A stretch of 46,805 bases of DNA from Planctomycetota bacterium (GTDB lineage Bacteria; Planctomycetota; Planctomycetia; Gemmatales; Gemmataceae), in contig JACPPF010000038.1 of NCBI GenBank assembly GCA_016191165.1, positions 1-46,805 of the forward strand, given 5' to 3'. Positions 41,583-46,805 of the stretch are shown one piece after another (the first letter of the stretch is position 1; every line of letters begins with the position of its first letter). The translations under genes were made by a program, and so were the position numbers. The notes under the pieces are model-generated. The model was not told the origin of the DNA and did no database searches. It saw only the letters and a list, made by a program, of their open reading frames with translations.

Positions 41583-42236
41583 ATGAACCACTCTGCCAAC
41601 CTATCGCGCAAGCAAGTCCGCGCTTTCGACCGCCACGCCATCGATATCCTCGGCATTCCCTCCTGCGTGCTGATGGAAAACGCGGGCCGCGGCGCCGCGC
41701 AAGTTCTGTTTTCGCTCGGCATTGCCGGCCCAGTAGTCATTTGCTGCGGCAAGGGGAACAACGGCGGCGACGGCCTTGTCATCGCTCGCCATCTGGCGAA
41801 CCGGGGTGTTGCCGTCCGAATCCTGCTGTTCACCAGGCCCGAGGACCTGTCCGCCGATGCCGCACTTCAGTGGAACATCGTACAGAAGATGGGACTATCG
41901 GCGGCGATTTGCCCCGACGGGGAGTTCGAGCAAGGCTTGGCAAACGTCGCCTGGATCGTGGACGCGCTCTTCGGCACGGGTTTGACAGGCCCGGTGCGGG
42001 CGCCTTTGGATCGCGTCATCGAGGCGATCAACGCCAGCGGCAAACGCGTGTTCGCGGTCGATATCCCTTCGGGCCTCGACTGCGATACGGGCGAACCCCA
42101 GGGACCGACGATCCGGGCCGAGCATACCGTAACGTTTGTCGCGCCGAAACTCGGCTTTCAAAATCCCGCAGCGCAGGCGTTCACCGGTCAGGTTCACGTG
42201 GTGGACATCGGCATCACACCCGAAGCCCAGGGGTGA
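41583..42236 (+). CDS. nnrE: NAD(P)H-hydrate epimerase (YjeF N-terminal domain)
   Basis: This single-domain 217-residue enzyme repairs damaged NADHX/NADPHX by epimerising the hydrate. Visible family motifs: FDRHAIDILGIPSCVLMENA, GCGKGNNGGDGLVIARHL, DALFGTGLTGPVR and DIPSGLDCDTGEP with catalytic aspartate. It lacks the C-terminal dehydratase (NnrD) domain often fused to it. Its stop codon TGA lies inside a CCCAGGGG repeat, so the last residues (PEAQG) come from the repeat. It is convergent with aguA. Confidence 0.92.
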   Translation: MNHSANLSRKQVRAFDRHAIDILGIPSCVLMENAGRGAAQVLFSLGIAGPVVICCGKGNNGGDGLVIARHLANRGVAVRILLFTRPEDLSADAALQWNIVQKMGLSAAICPDGEFEQGLANVAWIVDALFGTGLTGPVRAPLDRVIEAINASGKRVFAVDIPSGLDCDTGEPQGPTIRAEHTVTFVAPKLGFQNPAAQAFTGQVHVVDIGITPEAQG

Positions 42237-42254
42237 GCGCAGTGAACCCCTGGG
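42226..42254. repeat. CCCAGGGG palindrome, copy 3
   Basis: CCCAGGGG-tgagcgcagtgaa-CCCCTGGG, a perfect 8-bp stem that contains the stop codon of nnr (42234-42236). It lies between convergent genes and could terminate both. Confidence 0.85.
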
Positions 42255-42267
42255 ATCAAACCGCGCA

Positions 42268-43329
42268 TCACCCCCGGGCTCGCGGTTGCTGTTGCGTCAT
42301 ACAGTGTAGCGTCCCGAGGCCCCAGACCAGATCGACCGCATGAATTCCGACGACGGTGCGACCCGGAAACAGGGCGGCCAGGGTGGCCAGCGCCACCGCG
42401 TCGTTGGGATCGTTGAACGTCGGCATCAACACTTTCTCGTTGCCGATGTAGAAGTTCGCATAACTGGCAGGCAGGCGCTGGCCATCAAAAATGAGCGGCG
42501 CCGGCATGGGCAGCGTCTCCAGCGTCAGTGGCTGGCCGGCGAGATCGGTCATGGCGGTTAACCGTTCGAGGTTCTCTTGCAGAATTTCGAAGTTCGGATC
42601 AGCGTGATTGTCCTCGACGACCGTCACGACCGTTCCCGGCCCAACGAAGCGAGCCAGGTCATCGACATGCCCATGCGTGTCGTCGCCGACGATGCCGCGA
42701 TTCAGCCACAGCACCTTCTTGACGCCGAGGTGATCGCACAGTTGGCGTTCGATTTCGGTTCGGTCCAGGTGCGGATTGCGGGCCTGGATCGGGCTGAGCA
42801 GGCATTCCTCAGTCGTGAGTAACAGGCCGGTGCCGTTGACGTCGATGCTGCCGCCTTCGAGCACAAGGCGTTTGCCTTTGCAGGTGGGCCGCCAGCTCTT
42901 GATGCCCAGGTGCTTGTTGATGCGAGCGGGGACCTGATCGTCCTTCTTCCAGTTGTCGTACTTGGCCCAGGCGTTGAAGTGCCAATCGGTCATGGCGAGC
43001 TGGCCCCGGGGATTGGTCAGGAAGATCGGCCCGGAATCGCGCAGCCAGACCCGGTCGGTCGGGATGCGGAAGAAGCGGACGCGCTCGAGATCGACGCCGA
43101 CTTTTTTTAACACCTGGCGGGCTCGTTTTTCGTGGGTTAGGTCATTGACGAGTAGGTGAACGAATTCGCCGGTGTGAAGATGCTTGACGATGTCGCCGTA
43201 GACCCAGGGAATAGGTGCGAACTTGCCCGGCCAATCGGCGCGGTTGTGCGGCCAGGCGATCCAGGTCGCGTCATGAGGTTCCCATTCGGCGGGCATGCGC
43301 CAGCCCAGCGAGGAAGGCGAGGCCGCCAT
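42268..43329 (-). CDS. aguA: Agmatine deiminase
   Basis: This 353-residue member of the PPAD/amidinotransferase fold hydrolyses agmatine to N-carbamoylputrescine and ammonia, a route to putrescine. It has RMPAEWEPHDATWIAWPHN at the start, DRVWLRDSGPIFLTN, VLEGGSIDVNG, GDDTHGHVDD, and the catalytic cysteine in GTLHCMTQQQP at the C-terminus. Start ATG 43329 has AGGAAC upstream; an earlier in-frame start at 43506 would add residues encoded by a repeat-like region. The next step enzyme (aguB) is not nearby. Confidence 0.95.
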   Translation of the reverse strand: MAASPSSLGWRMPAEWEPHDATWIAWPHNRADWPGKFAPIPWVYGDIVKHLHTGEFVHLLVNDLTHEKRARQVLKKVGVDLERVRFFRIPTDRVWLRDSGPIFLTNPRGQLAMTDWHFNAWAKYDNWKKDDQVPARINKHLGIKSWRPTCKGKRLVLEGGSIDVNGTGLLLTTEECLLSPIQARNPHLDRTEIERQLCDHLGVKKVLWLNRGIVGDDTHGHVDDLARFVGPGTVVTVVEDNHADPNFEILQENLERLTAMTDLAGQPLTLETLPMPAPLIFDGQRLPASYANFYIGNEKVLMPTFNDPNDAVALATLAALFPGRTVVGIHAVDLVWGLGTLHCMTQQQPRARG

Positions 43330-43486
43330 CGTATGTTCCTGTTTTGAGACGTTGCCATAGGCTCTGCGCGGGGCATGGCTTGGCCCCTCGCTGCCGCTTC
43401 GTGTTGGCGTCGCACGTGCCAAACCGGGCTGCGCAGAGTATACAATACCTGAAACCCACCGCAGTATTGTAGGAGTCGCCCCCGGC

Positions 43487-43879
43487 ATGGCTTCCGTGAA
43501 AACCATCCTGATTGTGGATGATGACCGCGAAATCGTTCAGGGGCTTCGGCTGGTCCTCGAAGGGCTGGGTTATCACGTCCTGACCGCGCACGACGGTGCC
43601 GCGGGAATATCGCTGGCCCATTCCGGGCGGCCCGACCTGGTGATTGTGGACATGATGATGCCCAAGAAAAGCGGATTCCTGGTTCTTGACGATCTGAAAA
43701 GCAAGGACGCCCGCTTTCCCAAAATCGTCATGATGACTGCCAATGAAGGCAGCCGACATCGCGCTTACGCGGAGATGCTCGGCGTCGATGACTACCTGCG
43801 CAAGCCTTTCGCGATGGACCGATTTCTGGAATGCGTCGAGCGCCTGGCTCCCCTCAACCCAGGAGACACGCCGGCATGA
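43487..43879 (+). CDS. Single-domain response regulator (receiver)
   Basis: This is a CheY-like receiver of 130 residues with no output domain. It has the acidic pair in LIVDDDREI, the phospho-acceptor aspartate in LVIVDMMMPKKSG near residue 57, threonine in VMMTANEG, and lysine in YLRKPFAMD. No histidine kinase lies in the window, so its input is unknown. Its stop overlaps the start of the next gene (ATGA at 43876-43879), so the two are translationally coupled. Confidence 0.92.
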   Translation: MASVKTILIVDDDREIVQGLRLVLEGLGYHVLTAHDGAAGISLAHSGRPDLVIVDMMMPKKSGFLVLDDLKSKDARFPKIVMMTANEGSRHRAYAEMLGVDDYLRKPFAMDRFLECVERLAPLNPGDTPA

Positions 43880-44274
43880 AGAAAGCGTTCGATCACATCG
43901 GCATCGTCACGCTGGAACCGCATGAGGGCGAATCCTGGATCGCCGACAGCCAGGTATGGGTCACGAATCCTCGCCTGCATCCGCAGCGCATCGAGTACAT
44001 CAGACCCAGGGAGTTGCCGGGCGTTTCACCGGAACAGGTGGGCCTCTGGAAACTGTGGCACTGGCCCCACGTGGCCTATCGCGTCGAGGATCTGCGCGCG
44101 GCGATTGTGGGTCAAGATGTGGTACTCGGCCCGTTCTTCCCGGCGCCGTTTCTGGAGGTCGCCTTCGTTCACCGGCACGGTATCATCGTCGAATACATGC
44201 AATACCGCGAACTGGACCACTGGTTTGGCCAGCCGAACCCTCCCGGTTTTCGGCATGAACCGTTGACCGAGTAA
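43876..44274 (+). CDS. VOC/glyoxalase-like protein
   Basis: This 132-residue protein begins MKKAFDHIGIVTLEPHEGES and has alternating strands ending in FVHRHGIIVEYMQY, the pattern of the vicinal oxygen chelate fold, in which histidine and glutamate bind a metal (candidates: H7, H98 or H100, E104). Enzyme activity cannot be deduced; single-domain VOC proteins include dioxygenases, epimerases and resistance proteins. It is translationally coupled to the response regulator upstream. Confidence 0.75.
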   Translation: MKKAFDHIGIVTLEPHEGESWIADSQVWVTNPRLHPQRIEYIRPRELPGVSPEQVGLWKLWHWPHVAYRVEDLRAAIVGQDVVLGPFFPAPFLEVAFVHRHGIIVEYMQYRELDHWFGQPNPPGFRHEPLTE

Positions 44275-44337
44275 GGCGCTTGGCCGCGATCCGAAGGGGA
44301 GCGCGGGCATTCTCGCCCTTGAAAGTGCGAATCCTCC

Positions 44338-45507
44338 ATGAAAAACACACAACGAATCCGCGAGCGCCTTCTCAAGGCCGTCCGGCCAACCCGTCTTCTC
44401 GACATGGCGACGAAGCTGGTCGCGGTGCCAAGTCGAACGGGCGAGGCGAAGGGCGTACTCGATTGCTTCGCCGATTTGCTCAAGGCGGAAGGCTTCACGG
44501 TGGAACGGCCCGATGGCGGCTACCCGCAGGCGCCGGCGGTTGCCGTGCGCTGGCACGGGAAGAAGCCGGGCAAGACCTTGCAGTTCAACGGGCATCTCGA
44601 CACCGTCCATCTACCGTTCGTGCCGCCGCGCGTCGAGGGCGACCTGTTGCGCGGCAGCGGTTCATCGGACATGAAGGCCGGCACCGCCGCCGCGGCCGAG
44701 GCGCTACTGGCGCTGCGCGACGCCGACGCGCTGGAGACCGGCGCCATCCTGCTGACCGCTCACGATCTGCACGAAACCCCCTGGGGCGACGGCCGGCAGC
44801 TCAACGCGATGATCCACGCCGGCTACTCGGGCGATGCCGTTTTGCTGCCCGAGTATTTGAACGAGGTCTTGCCCGTCATCGGCCGCGGCGGACTGACGTG
44901 GAAAATCTCGATCCAACGTCCGGGCGCCCCCGTTCACGAAGTAATGCGCCCGGCCGAACCCAACGTGATCGCGGTTGCGGCGGAACTGGTGAATCGTTTG
45001 CTGGCGCTCGACGTTCAGTTGAGCGGCAAGCGCGACAAGCTTGCGGGAGCCGAGAGCTTGTTCATCGGGCAGATTCACAGCGGTGAAATCTTCAACCAGT
45101 ATCCCCAGGAGTGTCGCCTTGAAGGCACGCGCCGCTGGCTGCCGGGGACGAAGCACGCGGACGTCGAACGGCAGCTGCGCTCCCTGCTCGACGAGGTCGC
45201 GAATGTGACCGGCACGACCATCACGGCTGAACTATGCCTGATGCGCGACGCCTTCTTGCTGGATGAGAAGAATCCGTTTGTGGCGACTTTTCAAGGCGCC
45301 TACCAATCCCTTTCGGGCCAGGCGCTGCCAATCGGCGCCAAGCCGTTTTGTGATGATGGCAACAGCTTCTGGGCCCTGGCGAACATTCCCGCGATCACGC
45401 ACGGCCCCCGCGCCGGCGGCGCTCACACCCTCAACGAGTGGGTTTCCATCGACGACCTCGCGCGCGTCGCCAAGCTCTATGCGTCGACCGCCGTCGAGTT
45501 TTGTTGA
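44338..45507 (+). CDS. M20-family metallopeptidase (ArgE/DapE/CPG2-like)
   Basis: This is a cytosolic dizinc deacylase or peptidase of 389 residues. The first metal site is FNGHLDTVHLPF near residue 83 (His, Asp), followed by LRGSGSSDMKAG (Asp). The general base region is HDLHETPWGDGRQ rather than the usual EE pair, a departure from the family. The dimerisation domain lies near 190-300, and the last metal histidine is in GAHTLNEWVSI near the C-terminus, after GPRAGG. Relatives hydrolyse N-acyl amino acids. The substrate cannot be deduced; its upstream gap is short. Confidence 0.9.
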   Translation: MKNTQRIRERLLKAVRPTRLLDMATKLVAVPSRTGEAKGVLDCFADLLKAEGFTVERPDGGYPQAPAVAVRWHGKKPGKTLQFNGHLDTVHLPFVPPRVEGDLLRGSGSSDMKAGTAAAAEALLALRDADALETGAILLTAHDLHETPWGDGRQLNAMIHAGYSGDAVLLPEYLNEVLPVIGRGGLTWKISIQRPGAPVHEVMRPAEPNVIAVAAELVNRLLALDVQLSGKRDKLAGAESLFIGQIHSGEIFNQYPQECRLEGTRRWLPGTKHADVERQLRSLLDEVANVTGTTITAELCLMRDAFLLDEKNPFVATFQGAYQSLSGQALPIGAKPFCDDGNSFWALANIPAITHGPRAGGAHTLNEWVSIDDLARVAKLYASTAVEFC

Positions 45508-45568
45508 AAAAATCGCGAACCCCGGACCCGCCAGGCACGTCCTTTCTTCCGCTTCCACGAACCACCGA

Positions 45569-45642
45569 GGCTCGGTAGGCAACCGGACGACCACTCTCGC
45601 TCAGAACGAGAGATGCTGTGGGTTCAAATCCCACCTGAGCCA
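45569..45642 (+). tRNA. tRNA-like gene, CAG anticodon, irregular D-arm
   Basis: Acceptor GGCTCGG/CTGAGCC pairs fully (one G-T), with discriminator A and no encoded CCA. The T-arm is GTGGG-TTCAAAT-CCCAC, and the anticodon helix CTCTCG/CGAGAG closes the loop CTCAGAA (anticodon CAG, leucine). The D-arm (GGCA ... GACC) pairs at only two positions. The variable loop is 5-6 bases, whereas bacterial leucine tRNAs have a long arm. So it is either a diverged or degenerate tRNA, or a tRNA-like element. Confidence 0.6.
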
Positions 45643-45994
45643 TTGCGGCTCGTCCCGCGCCATCGAAGCGCTAGCCCGCAATTCTCACCAATACGCTTGC
45701 GCGATGGCCCCTGATTTGACATGAAGGCTTTACCACAAGGTCTTGTTCCCAAATCCAGGAGGCCATCGCGTCATTGACACCACGGTGCGGGGAAGATTGA
45801 ACTCCAAATCCGAATCACGAAAATACAAGAGAACAAAAAACACGAAACGAGGGAAGAGCAGGCCCCGGTGGCAACCATGCCATTCAATCACCATTTTTCA
45901 TGATTTCGTTCTTTCGTTTTGTCGTGATTCGAATTGTTGGTTGGTTTCGGCTCGACCGCGTCAAGGCAGGATCGTTGTTTCCCGACCTCCGCGA
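45643..45994. other. Non-coding stretch with AT-rich inverted repeat
   Basis: No gene was supported. At 45811-45850 and 45893-45932 are A/G-rich and T/C-rich arms that pair imperfectly (CGAATCACGA and TCGTGATTCG at their outer ends, with acgaaa-rich inner parts). The AT content is far above the rest of the window, which suggests a foreign or mobile origin. Confidence 0.6.
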
Positions 45995-46432
45995 CTACCA
46001 CGTCCCGTGGATGTATTCCTGTAGCTGGTGAATCGTCCGTTCCTGGTTATTGACCTGCAAGGCGTTTAGGTCGCCGATCGAGATCACGCCGACGACTTCG
46101 CCGTTTTCACCCAGGACGGGCAGATGCCGGATGCGCAGGTTCTTCATCATGCTGCGCGCGTCTTCCACGTCGGTTTCGGGTCGGCCGTAGGCAACATCCC
46201 GGGTCATCACGTCGCCAACTCGCGTGGTGGCGGGGTCGCGTTGATCAGCCACGATGCGGCGCAGGATGTCGCGCTCGGTGAAGATTCCGACCAGTCGGCC
46301 GTCCCGGAGCACCAGGAGCGAGCCGATTTTGTGCTCGTTCATCAGGACAGCCGCCTCGTAAACCGTGGCTTGCGGGGAAATGGTGTTGAGGTGCCGACCC
46401 TTGACCGCCAGGATTTCGTTGATGGTAGCCAT
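45995..46432 (-). CDS. Protein with two CBS domains
   Basis: This is a 145-residue tandem-CBS (Bateman module) protein without any other domain. The first CBS covers about 8-63 (TISPQATVYEAAVLMNEHKI then GSLLVLRDGRLVGIFTERDI), the second about 72-130 (VMTRDVAYGRPETDVEDARS then MMKNLRIRHLPVLGENGEVV, GVISIGDL). Such modules bind adenine nucleotides and regulate enzymes or transporters. The first ATG is a natural start. No partner adjoins it. Confidence 0.92.
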   Translation of the reverse strand: MATINEILAVKGRHLNTISPQATVYEAAVLMNEHKIGSLLVLRDGRLVGIFTERDILRRIVADQRDPATTRVGDVMTRDVAYGRPETDVEDARSMMKNLRIRHLPVLGENGEVVGVISIGDLNALQVNNQERTIHQLQEYIHGTW

Positions 46433-46805
46433 GGAGGTGTCCCTTGCGTGCGAATCGGGCGAAGAAATGCGCTGCTAACCCGTTATCATGCCAGGAGCAA
46501 TGCAGGTCCGCAAGAGAAAAGTTTGGGATGGTTCAAAGCGCCCGGCGATTCGGTAACGGCACCGAGCTGGCACGCCACGGCATGGTGCGTGCGAAAACAC
46601 TTGAGGACCCAAGCGGAGATGTTCTCGCGGCGATTGCTGCCGGCATCGACACCTCGTATTTGACGGGTGCCGTCACTCCCTGCCAGGAATTATGCGGCCA
46701 TTTCGAAAGAATTCGTGTCTACGGTAACCTTAGTGGTTCGTTTCACAAATAACGTCGTGGTTTCCCGGTTCCTTCCCTCAGGCAGCGGAAGCTGCTAAAA
46801 AATGC
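46433..46805. other. Terminal stretch without a recognised gene
   Basis: A 102-codon open frame at 46444-46752 (plus strand) has no recognisable domain, no clear ribosome-binding site at its start and no compositional support, so I do not call it. The promoter of the CBS gene must lie in the first part. Nothing else was seen to the window end. Confidence 0.4.

Noticed and set aside
43330-43506. Longer start for agmatine deiminase
   Set aside because: The added residues read like a repeat (TRSGSEG) and overlap the start of the divergent response regulator; homologs start near MAASPSSLGW.
45569-45642. Selenocysteine tRNA that would support the selenoprotein
   Set aside because: The loop places CAG, not TCA, after U33; the acceptor has 7 rather than 8 pairs and there is no long variable arm.
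45743-46024. 93-codon open frame downstream of the tRNA-like gene
   Set aside because: It is translated from an AT-rich inverted repeat; lysine/arginine-rich product without domain character.
46444-46752. 102-codon open frame at the end of the window
   Set aside because: No domain, no convincing ribosome-binding site and mixed codon use; not enough to call a gene.

Overview
The window is high-GC bacterial DNA, most likely from a planctomycete of the Gemmataceae type. This is inferred from gene content: a Tat-exported Gfo/Idh/MocA oxidoreductase, a DUF1501 protein, a PknB-type kinase fused to a formylglycine-enzyme-like domain, a WD40 protein with an N-terminal zinc ribbon and one membrane helix, an ECF sigma factor with a FecR-type partner, many single genes in short operons, and many palindromic intergenic repeats. 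No phage, plasmid or CRISPR locus was seen.

Layout. 1-8.8 kb, mostly minus strand: recJ, two small unknown genes, the Gfo/Idh/MocA oxidoreductase, the kinase and a large membrane protein. 8.9-14.9 kb: the WD40 protein, a probable Uma2 gene remnant, a DoxX-SRPBCC fusion, a short-chain dehydrogenase and a DNA alkylation repair protein. 15-19.1 kb, minus strand: DUF1501, an alpha/beta hydrolase, a four-helix-bundle gene enclosed by inverted heptad repeats, and a luciferase-like monooxygenase. 19.3-27.1 kb, plus strand: a DsbB-like protein, a protein of six Tudor-like repeats, an MFS transporter, a thioredoxin-fold gene with an in-frame TGA in place of its first catalytic cysteine, an ECF sigma factor, and a fused anti-sigma/FecR/serpin protein. 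27.1-33 kb: a tandem palindrome array, a slipin, a tRNA, an FkbM methyltransferase, threonine dehydrogenase, a permuted NlpC/P60-type hydrolase and a secreted unknown. 33-37.3 kb: a molybdate-type ABC operon with a duplicated binding protein, coupled to an orphan sugar-binding lipoprotein. 37.4-46.8 kb: rhomboid protease, an ABC ATPase, a D-threonine-aldolase-like enzyme, eda, nnr, aguA, a response regulator coupled to a VOC protein, an M20 peptidase, a tRNA-like gene and a CBS protein.

The best candidate for something new is the gene at 23272-23838. It reads through TGA as a selenocysteine thioredoxin-like protein (U-x-x-C), and a 6-bp hairpin with a G in its loop lies where a bacterial SECIS element should be. 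Second is the sigma factor operon at 24098-27075, where the membrane anti-sigma/FecR protein carries an inhibitory-type serpin. Third is a set of small repeats (heptad repeats and several palindrome families) that sit at stop codons, enclose a gene, and in one case insert in frame into threonine dehydrogenase.
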